Below are positions 1-11,024 of a stretch of 64,000 bases of DNA, piece after piece. The notes under the pieces are model-generated. The model had not been told where the DNA came from and ran no database searches. It saw only the letters and a program-made list of their open reading frames with translations. The stretch spans positions 1,364,001 to 1,428,000 of the forward strand of contig CAVZOY010000006.1 of assembly GCA_963777095.1 (NCBI GenBank), written 5' to 3'. A program made the position numbers and the translations under genes. The DNA comes from CAVZOY01 sp963777095 (GTDB lineage: Bacteria > Actinomycetota > Actinomycetes > Mycobacteriales > Geodermatophilaceae). Position 1 is the stretch's first letter, and the number at the start of each line of letters is the position of its first letter.

Positions 1-8
1 GCGGTCGG

Positions 9-2402
<2,394 letters not shown>

Positions 2403-2445
2403 CGGCTCTCCATCCGTCGGGCGGGGCGTGTGGCGGCGGGGCGGC

Positions 2446-2856
2446 TCAGCGCAGCTCCTGGATGCGGATCATGTTGCCCGCCGGGTCGCGGAAGGCGCAG
2501 TCGCGGACGCCGTACGGCTGCTCGGTCGGCTCCTGGACGACCTCGGCGCCGCTGCCCTCCAGCTGCGCGAACGTGCCGTCGAGGTCCTTCGTGGCCAGGT
2601 TGACGCCGAAGTAGCTGCCCTTGGCCATCAGCTCGAGGAGAGTGCGCTTCTCGTCGTCGGTGAGGCCGGGGGTGGCGGTCGGCGGGTGCAGGACGATGGC
2701 CGTGTCGGGCTGGTCGGCAGGGCCGACCGTGATCCACCGCATGCCGCCGTACCCGACGTCGAGGCGGACCTCGAAGCCGAGGACGTCGCGGAAGAAGGCG
2801 AGGGATGCGTCCGGGTCGGTGTGCGGCAGGAAGCTCGAGTGAATGGTGATGGTCAT
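2446..2856 (-). CDS. VOC (glyoxalase/bleomycin-resistance) family protein
   Basis: A 136-residue single-domain vicinal-oxygen-chelate protein. It begins MTITIHSSFLPHTDPDASL and carries the paired beta-alpha-beta-beta-beta repeats of the fold, with FFRDVLGFEV in the first half and VRDCAFRDPAGNMIRI at the end. I chose the ATG at 2856 because it starts right at the first beta strand; upstream in-frame sequence lacks family character. It lies 5 bp after the AraC gene and before the UvrA-like gene, so the three are probably co-transcribed. The substrate cannot be read from sequence; sequestration or modification of a small toxic compound would fit the neighbours (inference). Confidence 0.88.
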   Translation of the reverse strand: MTITIHSSFLPHTDPDASLAFFRDVLGFEVRLDVGYGGMRWITVGPADQPDTAIVLHPPTATPGLTDDEKRTLLELMAKGSYFGVNLATKDLDGTFAQLEGSGAEVVQEPTEQPYGVRDCAFRDPAGNMIRIQELR

Positions 2857-2861
2857 GGCGG

Positions 2862-3311
2862 TCACGCTAGGGACGGCTCGCTGACGCGCGCTTCTCGATT
2901 CCTGACCGGTCTGGTCACCTGTTTCGCCACACATGCCGGCATCTCCGCGGTCGCGCCCGCCGCCTGGCGCCGGTACTCGCTCGGCGGCATGCCGACGAGC
3001 TCGGTGAAGCGCGTGCTGAAGGTGCCGAGCGACGAGCAGCCGACCGCGAAGCAGACCTCGGTGACGCTCAGGTCGCCACGCCGGAGCAGGGCCATCGCGC
3101 GCTCGATGCGCCGCGTCATGAGGTAGCCGTACGGCGGCTCGCCATAGGCGCGCCGGAACTCGCGGCTGAGGTGCCCGGACGACATGTGCGCGCCGCGGGC
3201 GAGCGCCTCGACGTCCAGGGGCTGTGCGTACTCCCGGTCGATCCGGTCACGGACCCGGCGCAGCCGCGCGAGGTCGCGCAGGTGCTGCTCCTCGGCCGGT
3301 GTGCTGGTCAC
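2862..3311 (-). CDS. AraC-family transcriptional regulator (short form)
   Basis: About 149 residues from a GTG at 3311 (VTSTPAEEQHLRDLARL). It consists almost wholly of the AraC double helix-turn-helix: LDVEALARGAHMSSGHLSREF is the first helix pair and LSVTEVCFAVGCSSLGTFSTRF the second, followed by the family signature VGMPPSEYRRQ. There is no N-terminal sensor domain, so ligand sensing is either absent or done by another protein. It heads the AraC-VOC-UvrA gene set and probably controls it. The C-terminal 25 residues (Arg-rich, CVAKQV) are not conserved family sequence. Confidence 0.88.
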   Translation of the reverse strand: MTSTPAEEQHLRDLARLRRVRDRIDREYAQPLDVEALARGAHMSSGHLSREFRRAYGEPPYGYLMTRRIERAMALLRRGDLSVTEVCFAVGCSSLGTFSTRFTELVGMPPSEYRRQAAGATAEMPACVAKQVTRPVRNREARVSEPSLA

Positions 3312-3429
3312 CCGGTGGATCGTGCCACGCACGCGGACGTCGCCGGCGGCCCGCCGACACGCCGTCCGTCGGCCGCCGTCCGGGACGACCGACGCGGAGA
3401 GACGGCTCTCCACGCGGGAAAAAGCGCCG

Positions 3430-3441
3430 CTTGTCGACAAG
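3430..3441. promoter_or_regulatory. 12-bp perfect palindrome in divergent intergenic region
   Basis: CTTGTCGACAAG is a perfect 12-bp palindrome in the roughly 300-bp space between the AraC gene (leftward) and the membrane-anchored protein gene at 3611 (rightward). It is a candidate operator. The rest of this space holds no coding sequence I can support. Confidence 0.35.
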
Positions 3442-3610
3442 CACCCACGGGAAGAGGCAGGTCGTCGACCGGCCGAGGGCCGGACACAACGATCGGGTGA
3501 CGGGGCTCCGTCCGGCCCGGCCCACGGCGCCGTCCGGTACCTCCAGGGACCTACTTTTCCGCTATCCGCAGCACTTCCCCGGCTGCGGTGGACGTCCCCG
3601 AGGAGCCCTG

Positions 3611-4546
3611 GTGAGCGCGCGTCTGGCCGGTCCCGTCGCCGACCTCCCCCCGGAGGTCACGACCGCGGTGCCGTGGTCGTCCCCGTCGTTGGTCCTGCTC
3701 GGCTTCCTCGCGCTCGTGGGCCTGGTCATCGTGCTGGGCCGGAGCTCGACGGCCCGCTTCGAGGTGGGCCGGTACGCGTTCGAGGGCAACTGCGCCGAGG
3801 TCCGCCGGTTCGAGCCCGCCGCCGTCGGCGCCGCTCCCGCGGTTCCCGGCGGCAGGGCGGCGACGGCGAGCGCCGCGCCGTCCGTCGCCGCACCTCAGCG
3901 GTCGCTCCCGGCCGGCGCCGCCGCTCACCCGGCCGGCCGCGCGCAGGCCGCCGCCCGGCCCGCAGGGTGGTGGCTGGTGGACGACGCGGCCGAGGACGCC
4001 ACGGCGGCCGTGGTCGCCGGTCCGTTCGACGACCGGATCGACGCCGAGTGGGTCGTCGTCGCGACGGGGCTCGCCGCCGGCGTCCGCCCCGCGTACGGCG
4101 TCCTCCGTGCGGACGGCGCGCTGGTTTCCCGGGACCCCGATTCGGACCGCGCCTGGCTGGTCGCCCTGGGGCTCCAGCTCGCCCGGTTGCCCGAGGACTG
4201 GGACGCGTTCCTCTCCGACACCGACGAGCTCGGCACCCTCGTGGTCGAGGTCGGTGCCGCGCTGCTCGAGGCAGGCCTGCCGCTGTACGACTGCGCGGCC
4301 CTCGGCGCGGACGAGGGTGACCCGTCCGGCGGCGTGTGCCTGGTCCCGGACCCGCAGTCGGGCGGCATCCTCGCCTCGTGGCGGTCGCACGACCGCATGG
4401 CGGTCCAGCAGGTCCGCGGCGCGGCGGTGGGAGCCGTCGTCCAGCAGGCGATGACGGCGGTGCTCGGCGAGGTGCTGACGACGATGGGCTTCTGCGTCCG
4501 GGAGCTGCCCTCCGGCGCGGGCCACCTGGTCACCCTCGACGACTGA
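3611..4546 (+). CDS. Membrane-anchored protein of unknown function, paralogue of the protein at 15171
   Basis: About 311 residues from a GTG at 3611 preceded by a GAGGAG Shine-Dalgarno. Residues 25-45 (SPSLVLLGFLALVGLVIVLG) form one membrane helix. An Ala/Pro-rich linker follows, then a soluble domain of about 190 residues starting at GWWLVDD. That domain matches the soluble protein at 15171-15794: GWWLV, VAGPF.DR, YGVLRADG, DRLP-type segment (ARLPEDWDAFLSD), LVVEV..AL..AGLPLYD, GGVCLVPDP, WRSHDR, VQQAM..VLGEVL. I recognise no known family. The two paralogues bracket the enzyme cluster, which suggests they belong to it. No frameshift. Confidence 0.75.
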   Translation: MSARLAGPVADLPPEVTTAVPWSSPSLVLLGFLALVGLVIVLGRSSTARFEVGRYAFEGNCAEVRRFEPAAVGAAPAVPGGRAATASAAPSVAAPQRSLPAGAAAHPAGRAQAAARPAGWWLVDDAAEDATAAVVAGPFDDRIDAEWVVVATGLAAGVRPAYGVLRADGALVSRDPDSDRAWLVALGLQLARLPEDWDAFLSDTDELGTLVVEVGAALLEAGLPLYDCAALGADEGDPSGGVCLVPDPQSGGILASWRSHDRMAVQQVRGAAVGAVVQQAMTAVLGEVLTTMGFCVRELPSGAGHLVTLDD

Positions 4547-4563
4547 ACCGACCGGGGCACACA

Positions 4564-4583
4564 GCGGACCGGAGACGGTCCGC
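4564..4583 (+). terminator. Stem-loop after the membrane-anchored protein gene
   Basis: GCGGACC (4564-4570), loop GGAGAC, GGTCCGC (4577-4583): a perfect 7-bp GC-rich stem 17 bp downstream of the stop codon. It has no U tract, as is usual in actinobacterial terminators. It would separate this gene from the apt operon. Confidence 0.5.
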
Positions 4584-4661
4584 GTCCTGTCCGGGCTTGG
4601 ACGACGCTGGGTCGCCTGGCGAAGACCGGCCGGCGCGGCGGCCGACGGGAGTTCGGAGCCC

Positions 4662-4694
4662 GTGACGTTCAGGTGACGGTCCGGTGACGCACGG
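4662..4694 (+). promoter_or_regulatory. Three tandem 11-bp direct repeats (GTGACGnnnnG) upstream of apt
   Basis: Three consecutive 11-bp units share GTGACG at position 1 and G at position 11: GTGACGTTCAG, GTGACGGTCCG, GTGACGCACGG (starts 4662, 4673, 4684). An 11-bp period places them on one face of the helix. This is the arrangement bound by OmpR/PhoB-type and SARP-type winged-helix activators, whose last repeat usually lies just upstream of the -10 element. The repeats end 38 bp before the apt GTG, so they are the probable activator site of the enzyme operon. Confidence 0.6.
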
Positions 4695-4732
4695 CCCTGC
4701 AGAGTGAGCGCTCCCGTACCCGGGAGGTCACC

Positions 4733-5256
4733 GTGAGCAGTGCCGAGGCGCTCAAGGACCGGATCAGCACCGTTCCGGACTTCCCGATCCCCGGCATCCA
4801 GTTCAAGGACATCACCCCGCTGCTGGCCGACGGTCCGGCGCTGGCCGAGGTCGTCGACGGCGTGGCCGCGGGGGTCGCGCACCTGGAGTTCGACGCCGTG
4901 CTGGCGGTCGAGTCACGGGGATTCGTGCTCGGTGCGCCGCTGGCCGCGCGCTCCGGCCGGGGATTCATCATGGTCCGCAAGCCCCGCAAGCTCCCGGGTG
5001 AGACCGAGGCCTTCGACTACTCCTGCGAGTACTGCACCGGCCGGCTCGAGATCAGCAAGGGACTGGTGCGCGAGGGCGGGCGGTACCTGATCGTCGACGA
5101 CCTGCTGCGACCGGCGGCACCGCGCGGGCCATCGGCGACTTCGTCGCACGCAAGGGTGCGGTCGTCGCCGGGTACGCCTTCCTGGTCGAACTGACGTTCC
5201 TGCACGGCGCCGATCAGCTGGCCGACGCTCCCGTCGTGTCGTTGCTGAGGTACTGA
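4733..5256 (+). CDS. apt: Adenine phosphoribosyltransferase (frameshift near 5112)
   Basis: Converts adenine plus PRPP to AMP and pyrophosphate. It opens with SSAEALKDRISTVPDFPIPG and has the family segments GIQFKDITPLL, AVESRGFVLGAPLA and VRKPRKLPGET. The PRPP loop (LIVDDLLATGGTA) is broken because one G is missing in ctgcgacc (expected ctggcgacc). Adding it restores the C-terminus to LRY and a TGA at 5256, giving about 174 residues, a normal family length. GTG start with GGGAGG upstream. First gene of the enzyme operon; the kinase gene starts 3 bp later. A partner for the MTA phosphorylase and PRPP synthetase in the same cluster, which make its two substrates. Confidence 0.85.
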
Positions 5257-5259
5257 CCG

Positions 5260-6043
5260 GTGACGGCGGAGAGCGCTCCGCGCAGCATCTTCAAGCCGGC
5301 GCCCCGGGCCGAGAAGCGCGGGTTGCTCGTCGCCTGGAAGGGGTCGACGGCAGCGGGAAGACCACCGTGGCCCGCGGCGTCGCGGACGTGCTTCGTGCGG
5401 CGGGCCACGATCCCGTGCTGTCCAACTGGAACGACACCACCGAGATCTACAACCTCATGATGCGGCTCAACGCCGCGGGGGACCTCAGCACCCACGAGCG
5501 CTGCATCTTCTCGTCGGTCGAGCTGGCGGCCCGCTACCACTACGTGATCCGCCCGGCGCTGGCCGCGGGGCGCGTCGTGCTCGTCACCAAGTACGTCGTC
5601 TCGGCGCTCGCGCACTCGATCGTCCGCGGGCACGACCCGGCCTTCCTGCGACGCCTGTACGACTTCGCGTACGAGCCGGACCTCACCGTCCTCCTGGACG
5701 TCCCCCCGCAGGTCGCCCTGGCGCGGAAGGCCGCGAACGGTGGGATCGGATTCTGGGAGGCCGGCCTCGACCTCGCGCTGGACGTGCCCCTGGACGACGC
5801 GCTACGGCGCTACGCCACCGGGCAGCTGCCCTCGTCGTCCGTCACCCGGTCCTTCACGTCCTTCCAGGCGACCTGGCCGACCTCCACCGGCAGCTGCTGG
5901 ACGGGACCGAGGTCGTCCGCATCCCGGCGGACGCGCCGGTCGAGGACGTGATCACGCAGGCCGCCTCGGCGGTCACCACCACCCTGTCGCGACAGGTCGC
6001 CGCGACCGGCTCCCGAGAGCCGGTGACGACGGCACGGTCGTGA
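5260..6043 (+). CDS. Thymidylate-kinase-like P-loop kinase (two frameshifts)
   Basis: A nucleoside-monophosphate-kinase fold protein of about 260 residues. Restoring one C near 5335 gives the Walker A LEGVDGSGKTT; restoring one G near 5867 gives the C-terminus through a TGA at 6043. The body shows ARYHYVIRPALAAGRVVLVTK and DLTVLLDVPPQVALARK, typical of the dTMP kinase family. It has an N-terminal extension of about 25 residues (TAESAPRSIFKPAPRAEKRG), unlike housekeeping Tmk, and a divergent lid, so the substrate may not be dTMP. GTG start 3 bp after apt, hence translational coupling is likely. Confidence 0.75.
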
Positions 6044-6066
6044 CCCATCCAGAGGAGGGCACACGC

Positions 6067-6827
6067 ATGAGCAGCTCCCAGTCCGGCTCCGCGAGCCGGC
6101 GCCCTCGGTCTCGGCGCAGGTGCGCCTCGCGTCGCCGGCGCTCCGGCTCGGTTCGTCGGCCGTCGCGCTGGCCTCGCCCGCCGCGCGCATGGCGAGCCAG
6201 ACGATTCGGATGACCTCACCGGCGTTCGCCATCGCGTCGAGGGCGGCCCGACTCGCCAGCCCGGCGACCCTGGTGGCGTCGACCGCGGTGAACATGCGCT
6301 CGCCGGCCGCCCGGCTGGCGTCGGCCGCCGCCCGGATCAACGACCCGGTGCTGGCGTCGGCGGCCACCCAGCTCGCGTCCGCCGCGCAGCGGCTGGCCTC
6401 GCCGGCCCAGCGGATGCGCTCGGAGGCCGCGCGGCTGGCGTCGTCCGGCGTCCGGCTGCGCAGTTCGGTGGCTCCGCTCGCCTCGTCGGCGGCGCAGCTG
6501 CGGTCCTCCGCCGTGCGGACGTCGTCCTCGTCGGTCCGGCTGGGCTCGGCCGCGGCCCAGCTCGGCTCACCCGGCGCACGGCTGGCCTCGCAGGCTGCCG
6601 CGCTCCGCTCGAACGTCCAGGCCCTCGCGTCGACCGCGCAGCGGCTCCGGTCCTCGGCGGTCCAGCTGAGCGGCGGCGGGGGTGGCGCTTCCGGTGGAGC
6701 GGCCTCGGGGCGGCGCGCCGGCGGGTCGGACGGAGGTCAGTCGGACGCGCTGCAGGCGCTGGCCTCCGCGCGCTCGCAACTGGCGGCGCTGCGCAGCGAG
6801 CTCGAGTCGCTGCGCGGCAAGCGGTGA
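6067..6827 (+). CDS. Heptad-repeat (R-L-A-S-x-A-x) protein
   Basis: About 253 residues after repairing one lost C near 6101 (SASPAPSVSAQ then VRLASPA). From about residue 19 to 200 the protein is a run of some 26 seven-residue units, for example RLASPAL, RLGSSAV, ALASPAA, RMASQTI, RLASPAT, RLASAAA, ASSAAQL, RSSAVRT, ASTAQRL. Position 2 is Leu/Met/Ile, position 4 is mostly Ser and position 6 mostly Ala. The phase drifts slightly in the second half. A Gly/Ser spacer (GGGGGASGGAASG) follows, then a C-terminal helix ALQALASARSQLAALRSELE of coiled-coil character. The pattern predicts a long amphipathic, Ala/Ser-rich helix or coiled coil: a structural or scaffold protein rather than an enzyme. I recognise no family. 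ATG start. Confidence 0.7.
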
Positions 6828-6913
6828 CCGCCGCCTGACGGCACCGACAGGTCCGAGAGCCCGCGACCGCGGCCCGCACCTCCGGAGGTGCGCGCAGCGG
6901 GGAGAGGTACGCC

Positions 6914-7342
6914 ATGGCCGAGAGCGAGATCCTGTTCGAGTACCAGGTCGCCCAGGAGGACGGCGCCATCGTCATCCGGGTCGGCGGCAGCCTGATCTCC
7001 GACGACGTCGGGCGGCTGTCGACGCGGACCGCCTCGGGCGCCATCAGCCTGGCGTCGCTCATGTCGCCGTTGTCCACGATCGGCCGGCTGCTCTCGCCCG
7101 CGGCCGGCCTCGCGGGGCGGTCGCCGCAGATCCCGGCCGGCCCTGCCTCGCCGGCGGTGCCCGCCACCCGCCCGGACTGGCTCAACCAGGAGCTCGCGCA
7201 GAGCTTCGAGGACTTCCAGCGCCAGGTCCAGGAGTTCCGTGCCGCCCTCGAGGAGATCCGGGGAGGTGGAGATGACGACGCAGGAGAGGCCGTCGAGGTC
7301 GACGGCAAGGGCAAGGGCCGCAAGCGCACCGGCGGGCGATGA
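6914..7342 (+). CDS. Small hypothetical protein of the cluster
   Basis: 142 residues from an ATG with GGAGAGG upstream. The N-terminus (ILFEYQVAQEDGAIVIRVGG) looks like a beta-hairpin. The middle is Ser/Pro/Ala-rich (LASLMSPLSTIGRLLSPAAG). It then has a helix LNQELAQSFEDFQRQVQEF of coiled-coil type and ends in a charged, Lys-rich tail (GKGKGRKRTGG). No family recognised. Its end overlaps the start of the nucleotidyltransferase gene by 71 bp. The middle section resembles the heptad-repeat protein in composition, so the two could associate (speculative). Confidence 0.65.
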   Translation: MAESEILFEYQVAQEDGAIVIRVGGSLISDDVGRLSTRTASGAISLASLMSPLSTIGRLLSPAAGLAGRSPQIPAGPASPAVPATRPDWLNQELAQSFEDFQRQVQEFRAALEEIRGGGDDDAGEAVEVDGKGKGRKRTGGR

Positions 7343-8463
7343 GGCCCGGATCCGGCTCACGCCCGAGGAAGCGGTCCTGCTGCTGACCTGCCGGCCGTAT
7401 CCCAGCGCGCAGGACGACGCCGACCTGCGGCGGCTGGCCGGCGGGGCGGTCGACTGGGCCTGGGTGCTCTGGCGGGCGGAGTTCCTCCGGACGCTGCCGC
7501 TCCTGCGCTTCCATCTCCTCCGGACCGACACCCTCGCCGCCGTCCCGGACCATCTGGTCGCGTACCTGGACGCGTGGGCGGAGCTCTCGGCCGCCCGATC
7601 CCAGCTGCTGCAGATGGAGCTGGACGCCATCACCCGCGAACTCGCGTCGAGCGGGCTCGACTTCTACCTGCTCAAGGGCTGCGCCCTGGCGCCCCTGTAC
7701 CCCGACCCGGCCAGCCGGGCGATGCTCGACATCGACGTGATGATCCGCCAGGACGACGCGCTCGCCGTCCGGGCGGCTGATGACCGGGCTCGGGTACGCG
7801 CACGGTCTGTGGGATCCCGACACGAACGGCTTCTCGCCGGTCCGGGTCTCCGACATCCTGGAGTACCAGGAGGACCACTACGAGCTGCCGGCCTTCACCA
7901 AGCTGCTCCAGGTCCCGGTCGGCGTGCCGGCGTCCCTCGTCCCGACGTCGTGGCGGTGGCGGCACCTGAAGTGCTTCGTGGACGATCGCACGGATCGCCA
8001 CGTTCCCGGTGTTCGTCGACTTCCACGTCAACCTGTCGCTGGACTTCGACCTCGACGACGTCTGGTGGCACCCGGAGTCGATCGAGCTGTTCGGCCGGCG
8101 GATCGCCGTGCAGTCGGCCACCGACACCCTCTGGTTCCTGGCCGCCCGGCTGTACCACGAGACGTACCAGATGAACACGCCCGAAGCTCAGCATGCTGGG
8201 CGACGCGGCCACCGTCCTGGACAGGGCCGGCGACCGCATCGACTGGCCGCGCCTGGTGACGGTGACGCACAAGTACGGCATGCAGCCGGGGGTGTTCTAC
8301 GTCCTGGGGCAGCTCCGGAAGCTGTTCGGCTGCCGGGTGCCCGACGAGGTCCTCGATGAGCTTCTCGCCCGACCGGTCGAGCATCCCGTCGTCCCACGAC
8401 TGGGGGGACCTGCTGCCCAAGCTCTTCCCGCGCAGCGTCCTGTTCGACGTGGCACTGCCGTGA
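7272..8463 (+). CDS. NTP_transf_5-type nucleotidyltransferase (four frameshifts)
   Basis: About 396 residues from an ATG at 7272 with GGGAGGTGGA upstream. The core motif YLLKGCALAPLYPDPASR followed by MLDIDVMIR is the Gly-containing helix and the Asp-x-Asp metal site of the Pol-beta-like NTP_transf_5 family (PF14907). Four single-base insertions break it, at about 7769 (ccgggcgg), 7993 (cacggatc), 8175 (acgcccga) and 8369 (tcgcccga). Removing them gives a continuous protein ending FDVALP at the TGA 8461-8463. The family transfers nucleotides to unknown acceptors, often in small-molecule or peptide-maturation clusters. Substrate unknown. Confidence 0.7.
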
Positions 8464-8501
8464 CCCGGCCCGACCGTCCGCGTTCCCCGGAGGAGATGGC
8501 G

Positions 8502-9523
8502 ATGACCGCGACCGCGGTCGACCTGGCCGCCACGGCGCGCGCACTCGTGACGCCGGGCAAGGGCATCCTCGCCTCGGACGAGAGCGACGGCACCATCGCG
8601 AAGCGGTTCGCCTCCGTGGGACTGGCGTCGACCCCGGAGAACCGGATGCGCTACCGCCGCATGCTCTACGGGACGCCCGGCCTCGGCCGCTTCATCAGCG
8701 GCGTGATCCTGTTCGACGAGACCCTGCGGCAGGCCGACTGCGCCGGTCGCCCGCTGGTGGACCTCGTCCTCGACGCCGGGATCATCCCGGGCATCAAGGT
8801 CGACCGCGGCACCGCCCCGTTGCCCGGCTTCCCGGTGAGACCGTGACCGAGGGGCTCGACGGCCTGCGGCACCGGCTCGAGGAGTACCGGGAGCTCGGTG
8901 CCCGGTTCACCAAGTGGCGGGCGGTGCTCTCCGTGGGCGCCGGTCGCCCGTCGCCCACGTGCGTCGCCGCCAACGCCGAGGTGCTCGGCCGTTTCGCGGC
9001 GCTCTCGCAGGAGGCCGGACTGGTGCCCGTGGTGGAACCCGACGTCGTCATGGACGGCGACCACCCGATGGCGGCGCACGCCGACGCGACCGCCTGCGCG
9101 GTGGCCGCCACGGTCGACGCCCTCGCCGCCACCGGGTGGCGCTCGACGGGGTGCTGCTCAAGACGAACATGGTCCTGCCCGGCAGGGACTCCGGCCGGAG
9201 CGCCGACCCGAGCGACGGTGGCCGAGGAGACGCTCCGGTGCCTCCGGGACACGCTCCCGCCGCCGTTCCGGGTGTGGTCTTCCTGTCGGGCGGTCAGCCG
9301 GCCCAGCAGGCGACGGCGAACCTCGACGCGCTGAACCGGCTCGGTGGAGCGCCGTGGGAGCTGGCCTTCTCGTTCAGCCGGGCGTTGCAGGAACCGGTCC
9401 TGCCGCTGTGGGCGCAGGACCGGTCGCGCGAGGACCGCGCGCAGGAGGCGCTCCTGCACCGGGCGGCCTGCAACGCCGCGGCACGGCGCGGTCGCGTGGT
9501 CGACCGACATGGAGCCGCGCTGA
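8502..9523 (+). CDS. Class I fructose-bisphosphate aldolase (five frameshifts)
   Basis: The family N-terminus is intact: LVTPGKGILASDESDGTIAK, then ENRMRYRRMLYGTPGL and FISGVILFDETL. The Schiff-base region reads LDGVLLKTNMVLPGRDSG (Lys codon about 9160), and VPGVVFLSGGQ is the phosphate-binding segment. Reading continuity needs five single-base repairs (about 8832, 9135, 9213, 9257, 9504). The repaired end is RWSTDMEPR plus a TGA at 9521-9523. About 340 residues, normal for class I. ATG at 8502 is chosen for its CGGAGGAG spacing. Class I aldolase is uncommon beside the usual bacterial class II enzyme; here it sits with a phosphorylase and an isomerase, so its substrate could be another ketose 1-phosphate (inference). 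Confidence 0.8.
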
Positions 9524-9570
9524 GAGAGCCTGCCCTCGGCGCGTCGTCGTCCGGACCAGAGGAGGTGCCC

Positions 9571-10080
9571 ATGACCGTGACGCGACGCCCCGACCCTCGC
9601 CGGGCTGGACGACGCACGGCGTCCTCTCCGATCCGCGACGACGTGCTCGGCAGGCTGATGGCGGAGGTCCGCGCGCGGCACCGCGGAAGTCCTTCGGGTA
9701 TCTGATTCTCCGACTCCGCGACCAAGGCCGGCCGACGGACTTCGTCCTGTTCGAGGAGAACATCCGGAACGAGTCGAGGTGGCGGGAGTCCTTCGAGGCC
9801 TACGGCGACTACTTCGTGCTCTACCCGGACGCGGGCTTCGTGGCCACCGCCGACGAGGCGTGGCGCGTCGAGAAGGAGATCCTCCGCCGGGGCGCCTACG
9901 AGGTGGGCGTCTTCCACAGCCACCAGCGGCACCCGGCCAACTTCTCGCGCATCGACTACGACCTGCACCTGACCGGTTCGACGCGCTCTGGCACATCATC
10001 ATCTCGATGCGCAACCGGAGATACCGGTCGTCCGCGTGTTCGCCCCGAGCCGCGCGGGCACTCGCGAGATCCCTCTCCGG
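9571..10080 (+). CDS. JAMM/MPN (Mov34-type) metalloprotease-like protein, frameshifted; possibly fused to the following FGE domain
   Basis: Starts at an ATG with AGAGGAGG upstream. The repaired N-terminal part reads DDVLGRLMAEVRAAAPRKSF then GYLILRLRDQG. The JAMM zinc motif H-x-H-x7-S-x2-D is complete: HSHQRHPANFSRID (His codons 9915 and 9921, Asp codon 9954). It is followed by RFDALWHIIISMRNPEIPVV, a normal family continuation. The residue three before the FG(Y) glycine, the catalytic Glu in JAMM enzymes, reads Lys (codon 9687). Frameshifts near 9676, 9973 and 10015. No stop codon occurs in any frame up to 10267, so the right-hand boundary is uncertain and fusion to the FGE domain is likely. 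JAMM proteins cleave ubiquitin-like tails; the Gly-Gly protein at 11025 is the obvious partner. Confidence 0.72.
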
Positions 10081-10118
10081 GTGCTGCCCTCGCCGCCGTC
10101 GAACCGGCAGGCACCCGC

Positions 10119-10990
10119 GTGCCCGATCGGGCTGCGCGGGACGACCTCCGTTCCCTCCTGGCGCTCGACGCCGCCGGGCCGACCGGCGTGCACCGACGCG
10201 GCCGCGGTGCTGTCCGCGGTCGCGCGGGTGTCGCGGGCCGGGACTCCGAGCTCACCGACGCGCTGCTGACCCGAGGGTTCCTGCGCGGCTCGAGGAGCCG
10301 GTTCGAGGACCTCGTGGCACCCCGCGCTGCGCGCGGTCCCGGCCGTGCGCTTCCTGATGGGCTCCGACCTCGCCGACCCGGCCAACTTCTGCGGCGAGAC
10401 GCCGCGGCATCCGGTGGCCCGTCCCCGTACTCGGATGGCCGCGACGCCGGTGACCGTCGAGGAGTACGCGGTCCTCGACCCGGGGTGCGGCGTCGGAGGG
10501 GTCGGGACTGCCGCCTTCCGGTGACGGGCGTCAGCTGGCCGGGGCTGCGCTGTTCGCCCTCTGGGTGCGGCGCGCGCCTGCCCACGGAGGCGCAGTGGGA
10601 GTACGCCTGCGGCGTCGGCGCGGACACCGAGTGGTGCTGCGCCACGGAGGCCGAGCTCGGGGAGTACGCCTGGTTCTGCGCGAACTCCGGCGGGCGGCTG
10701 CATCCCGTCGGGGAGCGCCGGCCCAACTGGCTGGGTCTGCACGACCTGCACGGCAACGTCGTGGGAGTGGTGCCGCGACACCTACGACCCCGCCGCCTAC
10801 GCGCGCGGACCGTCCGCGCGACCCCGGGAGCGCACCGAGGCAGAGTTCCTCCGGCGCGACCGGGACAGGGTGACCCGCGGCGGGCAGCTACCAGGCGCTT
10901 CCCGAGATGTGCCGCACCCGCTACCGGTTCCACGAACCGCTGGCCCTCCGGACCGGCGACCTCGGCTTCCGTCTGGCCTGCGACGGATGA
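10119..10990 (+). CDS. FGE-sulfatase/SUMF1-EgtB-PvdO family protein, frameshifted
   Basis: Pieces in three frames join to a formylglycine-generating-enzyme-like domain: RAVPAVRFLMGSDLADPANF, ETPRHPV, ATPVTVEEYAVLDP, RLPTEAQWEYAC, GLHDLHGNVWEWCRDTYDP, VTRGGSY and the end DLGFRLACDG before a TGA at 10988. WEY and GNVWEW are family hallmarks. A helical region (DDLRSLLALDAAGPTGV, DSELTDALLTRGFL) precedes it. The start is uncertain: a GTG at 10119 is possible, but continuous fusion with the upstream JAMM domain is equally good. The family includes formylglycine synthases, ergothioneine EgtB and pyoverdine PvdO. Which activity applies cannot be told; most residues needed to judge copper or iron binding fall near frameshifts. 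Confidence 0.72.
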
Positions 10991-11024
10991 CCCAGCACCC
11001 GCCCCGTCCCGCGAGGAGGTACCG

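Noticed and set aside
3551..4882. Long minus-strand frame opposite the membrane-anchored paralogue and apt start
   Set aside because: It runs across two genes and an intergenic space. The plus-strand reading has RBS, start, membrane helix and a paralogue at 15171.
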